Positions 9,533-17,679 are shown, numbered from the stretch's first letter. The stretch: DNA of 17,679 nt from Terfezia claveryi (GCA_015179025.1 WHUX01000596.1:1-17679); one strand, 5' to 3'. Notes: generated by a model not told the origin, from the sequence alone. Numbers and translations are program-made.

Positions 9533-11041
9533 CGATGCTTCGTTTGCCTTTTGCGTGGCTGTGGTCGGAAAGTAACTCGAAATCGTTGCTTGACGAGCCT
9601 ACGTCACTGACAGATCCTTAGAAGCCACCTTTGCCTTGTTCTGGTCAGCCTTACTTGCATGGAATTCCCCAAATACATGACGATACTTGTGAAATTCCTG
9701 TAGGTACTTAGTCATATATTGGATTGTCTCCGCCATATGACTTCGATATTATGCAATTAAACAGAAGTTCGACAGCGTACGAACTGCGCGTATGGCGATT
9801 TTCACGTCAGCCTGAGCAGCTGGCCCCAGATGGCTGGTGTCCTTCTCATGACCCATGGCAGCTGTGAAACAACCAAGAATGACCCGTCCCACACCTCTCA
9901 TTTCAGTACTGCTCCACATTGTGATTTGGCAATACTGCTTCCGTGGTGGAGTGAACCCTAGGTATACTGGCAATGTACTCCATATATCATCGAAAACTGC
10001 AAGCCTTTTGTGTTTTCCTAAGAACCCCTGTATCCACTCCATCAAATTTTTCAAAATGCCTAGGTGGATATTATGTAGTATGTCTCTACGTACAATGCTC
10101 GGTGGGCGGACTGTGGGGAGACTCTATAGCGCATTCTGGATCGGCTTTACATCCAGAGTGGTTAACCTGTCACTCACAATTAATTTCCTTCATATGTAGC
10201 AAGGGGGGTGACCGACCCATCGTTATCATTAGCCACCTACAGGCGCTTATAGCCAGTATGGTCACGCTCAGCGTAGGGTCGTTTAGGTAATAACCCAAGC
10301 TGATCTCGACTCGCTGTACATATAGGACACTGGTTGACTTTTATGCAATGGATATTTACATTCTCCATATGATCAGCAAGCCACGTTGATACGATAGGTA
10401 TGCAACGCTGGACGTTCTCATCTCCGCATACTATCTCCGACCCACCCGCCTTCGCAAAGTCAGTCATAGTCCAACAGTGCCTGTTTTAAATTTGTCACCT
10501 TACCTCGAATATACGGACCAAGGGTGCCAAGATCCGTTAAATCAGTCGGTGTTGAGTCTCAAGGGAATCATGCTCTTGGTTCTAAACCAAGAATCCGATG
10601 AGGGACTTTGTTCGTTTCGGGCCAACAGGTAACAGGCCTATCAGGATCCATGCTTGGCTTGATGGCTTATTTCGGATAGCTGATGGGATATTCCCTACGC
10701 TTATAAAAATTGGCCACAACTTCTTATCGCCGGAAAAGTTGGTCAAGCATGTCTGATCGGAGGTTATCAGAATAGGAACTAGGCTCGAGCCAACTGGGAG
10801 AGTCATCTAACAGGCTGTTAGAAGCTGTTTATTACATAAGGGACCTGATAAAAACCTACCTGCCTGTCCCACCACCAGTCTCCCGTATTCATCTCCGTAT
10901 ATACCCTGTTTCCCTGCCGATCATAATCCCTTTGAGGTTTGAAAACCAGATACTTAGTGTACGCTTTCTGGCGGAGAAGATAACGAATACACTGTTCAAC
11001 GTCCCGATAGAAAAATGTCACCCCTCTTTGCAGGTGGAAAT
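9533..11041 (-). pseudogene. Plavaka-type DNA transposase, C-terminal part, decayed
   Basis: This is a remnant of the large transposase of Plavaka elements (CACTA-like cut-and-paste transposons of agaricomycetes). In order it has FFYRDVEQCIRYLL and VYTEMNTGDWWWDRQ (10860-11035), SLVPILITSDQT with GDKKLWPIFISVGNI (about 10680-10790), GDENVQRCIPIVSTWLADH with CPIC (about 10320-10430), DILHNIHLGILKNLMEW (about 10035-10085), and TEMRGVGRVILGCFTAAM (about 9850-9905). Two introns fit: 10807-10859 (GTAGGT...TAG, phase 0) and 10450-10503 (GTAAGG...AAG). In-frame stops, all reachable from CAA, CAG or CGA, occur at 10582, 10537, 10237 and 9749, among others. A one-base shift lies near 10160. The N-terminal part is missing because a second element begins at 11042; Gypsy copy B cuts the C-terminus at 9533. 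Confidence 0.8.
10807..10859 (-). other. Intron in the Plavaka transposase remnant
   Basis: 53 bp, donor GTAGGT, branch-like TTCTAACAG, acceptor TAG. Splicing joins DWWWDRQ to the next conserved block in phase, and the unspliced frame runs away from the family pattern. Confidence 0.65.
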
Positions 11042-11370
11042 TGTCACGGGGTGACATCCAGCCCTACCAAAGGTACTTGGGCTCTTATAGAACGACCCTA
11101 GAATCTAAATAGACTCTAGGTACACTCTTAGCAGTGTGGTGCAAACGTTTCTAATACTTGACTATAAGAGTTAAGTATATGAAACGGGTATGAACCTCAG
11201 AATAGTTTATAATCATCCCAGATGGTTAAGACCCTTATGGAACGTCCATAGACCCTTGAGGGAGCTACGGTTTAAGTTTCATAAGTATCCGATTAATGGT
11301 TCAATAGTTATACTCAGATTAAATATGCTGACTATATGCATATATATATATGCTAGCTATATATTAGCTG

Positions 11371-11419
11371 TTACCCTGAAGTCTTGGCGTTACCCTGAAT
11401 ATTGACTTATTACCCTGAA
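11371..11419 (+). repeat. Three direct repeats of TTACCCTGAA
   Basis: Exact 10-mers start at 11371, 11390 and 11410, spaced 19 and 20 bp. They lie in the candidate LTR upstream of its TATA box and could be protein-binding repeats. No function is known to me. Confidence 0.7.
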
Positions 11420-12189
11420 CTGCAGGAAAATAATTCGGTAAAAATAAATAAAAAAATGAAGCCAAAAGTGCGTCCGGTGACACTATAAGGGAGTGCGCCC
11501 AAGACAGAGGCCAAAGGTAGGGCCAAAACATAAAGTTCTCCGAATTTAATGTTTCAAGGTTCTATCTAGGGCTACTCTTCGTCCTAATTCCATTTCTGCA
11601 ATCCTTTTTATAATCGGAGTTAAACTCATGGAGATATAAGACTTTTAATATGGTCATATAGGTCTACGAGGAGGTTTACTTATTATTGGTAATAACTCCG
11701 TGAATAATTTGGGTATCGTGATAAACTAAGATTCTATAATCTTCTATGCGTTGATACCTTTCCAATGGTAATCTTTTTGTGACCCACGGTTCTCTATTCA
11801 TAGAGTTTTGTGTAGTTGAAAATTATTTTCAATGGACACTAGACACTATTAAGTGAATATTGCCGGAAACATAATTAGATACCTTCGGATATTGTCGGAT
11901 GGTAATTCGATAGTATCGGGGATTGGCAACGTATCTGAAATTGAATTTAGTTTTCTCAGATAAGAATTCTTTAATAGGATAAGCGAGCTATAAGCGAAGT
12001 ATGTATAACATGCAGACATGGGAATATTCTCTACGTTCGGGTTAGTAACCTGTGATAATGAGTGCAGATAGCAACTGCATTAACAAAGGTGTGGATGGCA
12101 TAACACTTAGGAAGAAATTCCAAGGTGACAGGTAGGCTCGCGTTGTATAAAATATTTTTATCATAAGAATATCTACAAACACTGCGGGA

Positions 12190-12197
12190 TATAAATA
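12190..12197 (+). promoter_or_regulatory. TATA box upstream of the coiled-coil ORF
   Basis: TATAAATA in an AT-rich stretch about 340 bp before the ATG at 12539. It is inside the candidate LTR, so it would be the element's own promoter. Confidence 0.5.
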
Positions 12198-12316
12198 GTG
12201 CAGGTAGTTCTGGTTGAATTTATTCTACCACGAGTGAGTATTCGAAAGCAAGAGCACCTTGAGTACACGAAGCCTACAAAGTTCTAAGTCTTGAGTTAAC
12301 TTTACGTTCAAGCGAC

Positions 12317-12430
12317 ATAGGATTTATTTTGTGTTGCGAAATAAGATCTGTCGTGAGGGACTATACTTGGATTGAACTTTACTACTATAGGATAGATATT
12401 CTGTGTTGCGGAATAGATATCGTTACGACA
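12317..12430 (+). repeat. Imperfect direct repeat of about 40 bp, two copies
   Basis: Copies at about 12317-12356 and 12387-12430 share ATAGGAT, TGTGTTGCG and AATA/AGAT words in the same order, 70 bp apart. They lie after the TATA box, so they would be in the transcribed leader. Confidence 0.6.
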
Positions 12431-12538
12431 GCAAATTACGGCCGTCCTAATAGTTGCAAGAGCGCTATCAGTCAATAGGGCCCCCATGACATTACTTTGT
12501 AGCCAGTGATTCTCGTTTCATTTGCTATTTACTAAATC

Positions 12539-13432
12539 ATGTCTAGTACACAGACACCAAGAGGGCCTCGCTAGCCCTACCAACCCCTCACATTCCCAGA
12601 TATCACACCTCGTGCCATCACCCAAAGACCACACAATCTTCCACAATCAGATACAGATATGGAAGATGATCTTATTGACATCCCAATGGAGGATATCCTA
12701 TCTCCTGGGATAGAATCTTCTAGACACCCCATATATAGTCCAGACGAGTTACAGTCATTTCCACTTGAATTAATTGATCGATTTGGCCTACCTTCCCGAA
12801 GACCACCTCGACGAACAAACAGCAATGCCTCTTCACAGCGCCATCCCGCACAACCCCAACTACGTCCAATTCGACCCCCTCGAACAGGACTAAGCCAACA
12901 AGAATATGACGAATTATTGGCTAGAATAGTTCATGATGGAGCCATAGAATTCGAACGACAACGAGCTGAAATTCTGAACCTTACCGAAGGACTAAATGCC
13001 TAAGCTAGTTTTCTAAACCAAGCACAAGAAGCTCATACTATCGTATTTAATGGTGCAAGAGCTACTTATGAAGACTTAAAGTTGCTACGATAATAGGGAA
13101 CTGAAGAAGTAGCAGCTCTAAAAGAGCAAATGGATGGGCAAGAAGATGCTGTGAAACAGCTAACAGTTTCTATTAAGGAAACGTTAGAAATCCAATAGCA
13201 AGAGCTAACAAAGAAGTTCAAGGAGGATACGGAGGTGATAATTAATGCAGCTAAGGTAGAGTTTGATGGTATCAAGGCAGATGTTGGCAAGTTAAATGAT
13301 TGGGCACAAAAGACGATCAAACAAGAGCAAGATGATCGCATTTGGAGTTGTGAGACTAATAAGGAATCAGTAGAAGAACTCTCCCGCCGAATCCAAACTT
13401 ACAAAAGAAAGCTCAAAGACCTACAAGAGTAA
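12539..13432 (+). pseudogene. Coiled-coil ORF, possible Gag, five in-frame stops
   Basis: One reading frame of 297 codons from ATG 12539 to TAA 13430-13432. The first third is rich in Pro, Arg, Ser and Asp, with the acidic words MEDDLIDIPMEDIL. From about codon 120 on it is helical and charged, resembling a coiled coil, with runs such as EFERQRAEILNLTEG and ALKEQMDGQEDAVKQL. The basic C-terminus reads YKRKLKDLQE. The frame is kept throughout despite stops at 12572 (TAG), 13001 (TAA), 13091 (TAA), 13094 (TAG) and 13196 (TAG), all one C-to-T step from a Gln codon. There is no zinc knuckle, and protease or RT does not follow, so a Gag identity rests only on the LTR-like block upstream. Otherwise I do not recognise it. 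Confidence 0.6.
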
Positions 13433-13460
13433 CCACTTCACCTCTAGCATGCAGCTCGAA

Positions 13461-13510
13461 CATTACTTAAGAATGGGGCAATTCTAAAATGCCCCATTGT
13501 TAAGTAATGT
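13461..13510. repeat. Long hairpin just after the coiled-coil ORF
   Basis: Left arm 13461-13480, right arm 13490-13510, loop of 9 bases. CATTACTTAA pairs perfectly with TTAAGTAATG and AATGGGGCA with TGCCCCATT, with a small bulge between (19 paired bases). It could be a small inverted-repeat element, a 3' end structure, or an element edge. Confidence 0.7.
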
Positions 13511-13561
13511 ACACGGCAGGGCAATCCCACCGCGCTAAAATAACTTCTTGGCACACATTAT

Positions 13562-13693
13562 GTCTTCAGGCTGGGTGGCGAAGACTGTTCGTGCGCGCAA
13601 ACTTTAGTCTTCCGTGCTGATAATAAAGACTACTACGTGCCGTGCAATATTTGTCTTCCGTGTTGATAATGAAGACTGCTACATGCCGTCTTC
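13562..13693 (+). repeat. Block 1 of 46-bp GTCTTC/GAAGAC repeats
   Basis: Units start at 13562 (45 bp, diverged), 13607 (46 bp), 13653 (cut at 35 bp) and 13688 (partial). Each opens with GTCTTC and has GAAGAC or AAAGAC 18 bp later, so the array alternates inverted 6-base words. The second half of a unit carries CTACGTGCCGTGCAATATTT. Confidence 0.8.
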
Positions 13694-13958
13694 AGATTAG
13701 TCCACCCCTTATGAAATGCACACACTAGCAAAAGAATCTGATTAAGTTGAGCTTATCCTCACCACGTGAGATGTGCGTGCTATTCACTTCCCATGATCCA
13801 AACCTAATATATTATCTGATTCTCTTCATAGTTTTTGAGATTTTCATCGGCCACGGCAATATTCTCTTCCACATGATACCATTATATATACGCTTATACC
13901 AGACTATACAGCTTCATATGGTGGCTTATTCGGTGTTGCTGGGCCAATGCAAGTACAG
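13694..13958. other. Spacer between repeat blocks, no gene seen
   Basis: 265 bp of AT-rich sequence with no convincing ORF. It includes CACGTG near 13763 and TATATATA near 13885, but nothing that marks a gene start. Confidence 0.5.
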
Positions 13959-14125
13959 GTCTTATATGTATAATAAAGACTACTACGTGCCGTGCAATAT
14001 TTGTCTTCCGTGTTGATAATGAAGACTGCTACGTGCCGTGCAATATTTGTCTTCCGTCTTGATAATGAAGACTACTACGTGCCATGCAATATTTGTCTTC
14101 AAGCTGGAAATGTAGACTACCTCGC
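13959..14125 (+). repeat. Block 2 of 46-bp GTCTTC/GAAGAC repeats
   Basis: Units start at 13959 (44 bp, diverged), 14003 (46), 14049 (46) and 14095 (partial). Positions 13971-14032 are identical to 13621-13682, exactly 350 bp apart. Degenerate words (TTGAAGAT, a last GTCTTC at 14263) continue rightwards to about 14270. Confidence 0.8.
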
Positions 14126-14746
14126 TCATTTAATAACATCATGATTATTTCACCTTCCACTCCGTGCTTGAAGATTTCACGTCACGTGCTCGATTTGAGT
14201 ACTGCTGTCGCCATGACATGATGGCTTCAACTCTACAATTGCGATTGAAGATGCTGACCGCCGTCTTCTTCTCTATGGTCAATACTGCCTCCATTGCGTT
14301 TTCTACTCCAATTGCGAAATTAAGACCAGGTGATTAAGACAATCTGTATTGTTCTCCCACCACCCTGGGCTAGGTGCCCTTGACAAGTCAAGTAACTACC
14401 ATATACATCTCGGCCTGTTGACTCCATATGAATTGATATGACTGTCAATGAATGTGTAATGTAATGTAATTTCAAGGGGCAGAACAAATCCACTCGAAAG
14501 ATATCGAGTGATGTTATATGCACTGATATGTATGACCTGAATTATTGGTAGGGTATGATATGATGCTATATGTGTTCATATGACGGCATATTCCTACCTG
14601 GTTTTTTAGCGAACTACACATGGCATGGTTGCATATGTGTGCGAATTATTTTGCTTAGGTGGGTTACTGACTGTTTATTTCTTTCTTCTCCTTCACCCAA
14701 ACTTGGTATCCACATAGTATACACACATCCCTACACCACCCTGCCC
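14126..14746. other. Non-coding stretch before the zinc-finger gene
   Basis: No supported gene. It holds degenerate repeat words to about 14270, a short (TAATG)3 microsatellite near 14457-14471, and a perfect 7-bp hairpin at 14491-14510 (CACTCGA / TCGAGTG). Its end turns pyrimidine-rich (about 14680-14760), typical of a fungal promoter. Confidence 0.5.
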
Positions 14747-14753
14747 TATATAT
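14747..14753 (+). promoter_or_regulatory. TATA box of the C2H2 gene
   Basis: TATATAT in a CT-rich context, 56 bp before the ATG at 14809 and followed by CA-rich leader sequence, as in many fungal core promoters. Confidence 0.55.
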
Positions 14754-14808
14754 CTCTATCACCGTGATCTCTTTATACAACGCAACAATTGAATACCAAT
14801 CACTAAAT

Positions 14809-16065
14809 ATGGAATGCCCAGTACCTGGCTGTACCAAATCCTATAAAGGGAAGTCGGCAAATAGCAGCTTACAGTGACACCTGAAGGCATCACACAAAGA
14901 CTATGTACTTCAGAGTAATGAACAACAGCCTGTACGAGACCCTAGGACCGTACGTAAAGAAATCAATGCTCGGTATAAAGCCAAATACCCTCGCCGTGGA
15001 CTCGCCTTGACCAGGATGAAGCAAATCAAAGGTTTGGCTGAGGAGCTTTTAGAGAAGGAAAACCTAGCTCGGAAGCCTCAAAGATTGCTTCCACCAGTAC
15101 TGAACGCAATGGTTGATGAAAGAAATGTGTATTGGATCTTAGAGGAGAGATATGGTCTGTTTGTGGGCAGGTTAAAAAGGATATATGATTGGAACGGGCA
15201 GTGAAAGTATGTATAGAGCGCAATTGGCATATATCATTCTGGATTATTAACAGAAGCTATGTAGAAAGTCGCCCGATTCTCAAAGCAACCCATATTCGAT
15301 GAGGAGGTTGGAGATGAATGGGAAGCATATTTGAGCTACAGCCTGCAGATCCTTGAATACCGAAGTCAAATGAAGGACTACCAGGCTTCAGAAGAAGCAT
15401 TTGATTATAGACTTCGACTTTGGAAAGAAGACTACACGGCCATCAGGACAACGCGAATTCAGGAGGAAGCCGAGATACTGTATAGACAGAAGTATGAGTC
15501 ACAATACCAGGATGATTATGACTATGAAGCTGGGGATAATAGTACTACCGGTCCCAAGCATAGACCAAGCCTAGGCAAGAGCAACTATCCAGAACCTGAC
15601 ATTCTCTCAGAAGTTTTAGCTTGGCGGGTACAAGGTATTTTGCCAGAGTTGGGCCGGTTGATAGTGTCTGATGAATCTACACTTCTGCATGCCGCAACTA
15701 GACTTGGGATTCTCAGAGCGAATGGGGGGCAGAAGCTGCTTTTACGAGTGAATGGTTAGGCCCAGGTATTATGGTCATGAAGGTTTGTCTTACCTGATGT
15801 TAACACAGGTATATTAACTATTGCTAATAGTTTAAAAGCCGAGGATACACTTCTAGAACTAGCCTTCCAGGTCCAGGAAAGGATCCCGAAGGCTCCAATA
15901 GAAACTACACCAGTAAAGTGGTTCCAATTTGTTGTAGTTCCAGAGTTACTGAATTTGTTGATTATGGAAGATCTCGAATTGCATATGAGGAGGCAAATGA
16001 AGTGAGATTACAAAGTACAGTCGAAGAGTTGTGAGGAACCTGAGCAGGAGAGCGATTGTAGTTAG
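14809..16065 (+). pseudogene. C2H2 zinc-finger gene, frame kept, seven stops
   Basis: One uninterrupted frame of 418 codons. It opens MECPVPGC, the two cysteines of a C2H2 finger, and the histidines sit in HLKASH (14878 onward). The stop TGA at 14875 lies directly before the first histidine, where fingers usually have Arg. The rest is helical and charged, with LLPPVLNAMVDERNVYWILEE cut short here (about 15080-15150), an acidic YQDDYDYEAGD (about 15505) and a hydrophobic FQFVVVPELLNLLIM near the end (about 15925). Internal stops are TGA at 14875, 15202, 15778 and 16003 and TAG at 15214, 15262 and 15757. There is no intron and no frameshift. The fold beyond the finger is unknown to me. It may be a fungal regulator or an accessory gene of a transposon. 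Confidence 0.68.
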
Positions 16066-16193
16066 TATGCACCGGCGATGGTTACATATGGGTGGGAAGT
16101 TCTTGTAGTGGTAGCTCTCCTCCTACCTTAGTTAATAGTTATGTATACTAGTTGCGTACGGGTTTGGCAGATTAAGTTGCCTCGCCATTGAAT

Positions 16194-16270
16194 CCACCCG
16201 GGTTTCCGGGTGGCTCCTCATGGCCCCCTGATAGGGCCGCATTGGAGTAACAAGTATATAAAAAAAAAAA
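16194..16270 (+). other. GC-rich hairpins and A-tract after the C2H2 gene
   Basis: A perfect 8-bp stem (CCACCCGG 16194-16201, CCGGGTGG 16206-16213, loop GTTT) is followed by a GGCCC/GGGCC stem (about 16223-16240) and then a run of eleven A (16260-16270). It could be the 3' end of the preceding transcript, or the poly(A) tail of a retrocopied sequence. Confidence 0.55.
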
Positions 16271-16530
16271 GATTGCAGTGGTACCTAGCTCGAGAAATGT
16301 AAATCGCTTATCGTGTTGCTACTATAAGGTTGTTTGTTAATGATAGGGAGCCAAGCATTCATTAAATCTTGATTGTGCACTTATGTTTGTGTATGTCCTC
16401 CTATGTAGTTTGGTTATGTTTAATAATCACCGCTGCCTTTTCAACATTCTATAACAACCACATATTCCATCAGGCGAGGCCCTCGATAACTCACCTATAC
16501 CCACAGACACCCGTCAGTAAATCAATTAGA

Positions 16531-17652
16531 ATGTCTAATGTTGAAGAAGTGGAAGGTGATGAGTTTGAAATCAAAAGCAAAGAGATTGTGGAAACCTTCG
16601 TTCAAGGAATTCGGGGTTTATGTGCTGAACAAGGAAAGGACTTCAGATATACAATGAATGATATCGTGAAGGGCCTACCTACTATAGCTATGAGAACCAG
16701 GACATATAAGCCAAATGCCTGGAACATGAGCCTGCGAGTGGCCGCAAAGGAGATGCCGGCCGAATTGAAGAAAGGTGGTAAAGAGCTACGAGGCCAACTG
16801 GCCAGGTATGCTAAGGAGCATGTATACACTGCAGAAAGAAAGAGGAACTCGATGACATGGTTGAAGCGGAGAAGCAAGATCTTGTTTATGGGGTTAAAAT
16901 TGTCACAGACCAGTAGTGAAGGCACGGAAAAAGGCCTTGAAGCATTGTCCAACTCGGTAAGTAACTAGCCAATTGCAAAGCCAATCCGAAAGGGTACTGG
17001 TAGATAGAGCACTCTTAACTAACCTATACTTACAGTGTAATTATGCTCAGGAGTTAGGGATTCATATAATCTTAATGGCAGCTTCTTCAGAAGATAAACT
17101 GCATATTGCAACTGAGGGGCTTGCGGAGAAGTTTGCCGTCCTCCAGGACGTCAAAAAGGTTGGTATTCCGCAGTTTGAGCTGCTCATTCGTGGTGGAATG
17201 ATTGAAGAGGAAGCCAGGGAGGCTGTAGCTCAAAAAGCGGTTAAAAGTAGAGACCAAGCAAGGAAAGAATGTACTAATGCTTTACTGAAGGCAATAAGTG
17301 AGTTAGTCCTGTAATTCTCCCAGTCTCTAATACCTTTAACTTACACTACTTCAATCAAGACGAACAGATAAAACGCTCAAATAAACCGATGAAGTCAGTT
17401 CCACGCCAGTCAGGTATGTTTCTGAAGAGCCTAAAGAATGCTGGGCTGAGAGTGTCATGGCTGAAGGAATGGGGGGATCAACAACAGATGGAGAAGGTTG
17501 TTCAATCACAGGATGCTGGGAATATCCGAGCAATCTTAAAGGCTTTGGCAGAGAAGCAGCTACAATTCAGTGAAGGCGAGAGTGATGATGTCAATATGGA
17601 AGAGCAGGATGTGGACAGTTGGGATATGGAAGGCCAGGAAGGTGAGGAATAG
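16531..17652 (+). CDS. Three-exon gene, uncharacterised agaricomycete family (HMG-like?)
   Basis: Exons 16531-16956, 17036-17297 and 17360-17652 join in frame to 326 residues. The intron borders are GTAAGT...CTTACAG and GTGAGT...ATCAAG, with CTAAC and TTAAC branch-like words. I chose ATG 16531 (AGAATGTCT) because upstream in-frame codons look like leader. Residues about 50-135 carry a basic helical segment (RTRTYKPNAWNMSL, KKGGKELRGQLARYAKEH) resembling the HMG-like start of a family I recall from many agaricomycetes. Exon 2 holds the core (GIHIILMAASSED) and exon 3 a conserved-looking end (LKNAGLRVSWLKEW, AGNIRAILKAL) plus an acidic tail (about 298-326). Residues about 104-128 look out of frame; see findings. 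Function is unknown; a DNA- or chromatin-linked role is only inference. Confidence 0.65.
16957..17035 (+). other. Intron 1 of the three-exon gene
   Basis: 79 bp, donor GTAAGT, branch-like CTAAC at about 17019-17023, acceptor TTACAG. Phase 0. It contains an in-frame stop if retained. Confidence 0.8.
17298..17359 (+). other. Intron 2 of the three-exon gene
   Basis: 62 bp, donor GTGAGT, branch-like TTAAC about 20 bp before the acceptor ATCAAG. Phase 1. Removing it avoids the TAA at 17312 and joins to the long final frame in register. Confidence 0.7.
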
Positions 17653-17679
17653 GCCAATAGCTTGTTGTGAGCTAATAGA

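Larger units (their letters stand above)
11042..12491 (+). mobile_element. Candidate long LTR (about 1450 bp) of a third retroelement
   Basis: Plavaka coding similarity stops at 11041, and from 11042 the sequence reads TGTCACGGGG. The inverse of this, with one mismatch, ends at 12491 (CCCCATGACA), giving TG...CA ends and a 9-of-10 inverted repeat. Inside are a TATA box at 12190 and internal direct repeats, as expected for U3-R-U5. A coiled-coil ORF starts 47 bp after the end, a usual spacing for leader plus Gag. No TSD is visible because only one end is present. A shorter alternative ending at 11482 (CCGGTGACA) also has TG...CA ends. No long ORF is present in the block. The boundary at 11042 is better supported than the right end. 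Confidence 0.5.

Noticed and set aside
9855..10290. Plus-strand ORFs opposite the Plavaka remnant
   Set aside because: They are antisense readings of sequence whose minus strand shows conserved transposase blocks.
11371..11419. Telomere-like repeat
   Set aside because: TTACCC resembles the telomere word, but the copies are not tandem and carry fixed TGAA with spacers.
13562..14125. CRISPR array
   Set aside because: The units are tandem without unique spacers, the genome is eukaryotic, and no cas gene is present.
12539..16065. Stop codons reassigned to Gln or Arg
   Set aside because: The neighbouring intact gene and Gypsy Gag use these codons only as true stops, and the sister Gypsy copy has CAG at the stop sites. 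C-to-T decay is simpler.
16141..16270. tRNA-derived SINE
   Set aside because: The hairpins and A-tract are suggestive, but I see no A-box or B-box promoter words.
16369..16530. Upstream in-frame start giving a longer exon 1
   Set aside because: The added residues are low-complexity hydrophobic leader translation. ATG 16531 has a better context and begins the acidic, family-like sequence.

Overview
The window looks like an accessory, transposon-dominated stretch of a basidiomycete nuclear genome, most likely an agaricomycete. The grounds are short (about 50-80 bp) GT-AG introns, a Plavaka-type transposase that I know only from this kind of fungus, Ty3/Gypsy elements of a recognisable agaricomycete style, and fungus-type genes with TATA boxes close to their ATGs. 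Family names come from memory of sequence patterns; no database was searched.

Layout. Positions 1-9532 hold two minus-strand copies of one Ty3/Gypsy family. Copy A (1-4839) runs from RNase H at the window edge through RT, protease and Gag to its 5' LTR (4104-4839). Copy B (4840-9532) starts abruptly inside its RT gene exactly where copy A's LTR ends, so A is inserted in B. B is also split by a 604-bp Copia-like solo LTR (5676-6279) with a 5-bp duplication ACCCT. B's own 5' LTR (8796-9532) abuts the 3' part of a decayed minus-strand Plavaka transposase (9533-11041), so B sits in a DNA transposon gene. On its other side the Plavaka gene stops at 11042, where a sequence with LTR-like ends begins (candidate LTR 11042-12491), followed 47 bp later by a plus-strand coiled-coil ORF that may be its Gag (12539-13432). 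The result is at least a three-level nest.

The right third (13433-17679) is different. It has a strong hairpin, two blocks of 44-46-bp repeats built from alternating GTCTTC and GAAGAC words (13562-13693 and 13959-14125), a plus-strand C2H2 zinc-finger gene remnant with seven in-frame stops but no frameshift (14809-16065), and a plus-strand three-exon gene of an uncharacterised agaricomycete family (16531-17652). The last is the only gene here that looks potentially functional, though part of exon 1 seems to be read out of frame.

Common theme. In the coiled-coil ORF (5 stops) and the C2H2 gene (7 stops) the frame is kept throughout and every stop can be reached by one C-to-T change from CAA, CAG or CGA. 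The two Gypsy copies confirm this directly: at three stops the sister copy still has CAG. This points to transition-driven decay (RIP-like mutation or deamination of methylated C) rather than ordinary indel decay. No tRNA, rRNA or CRISPR was seen.
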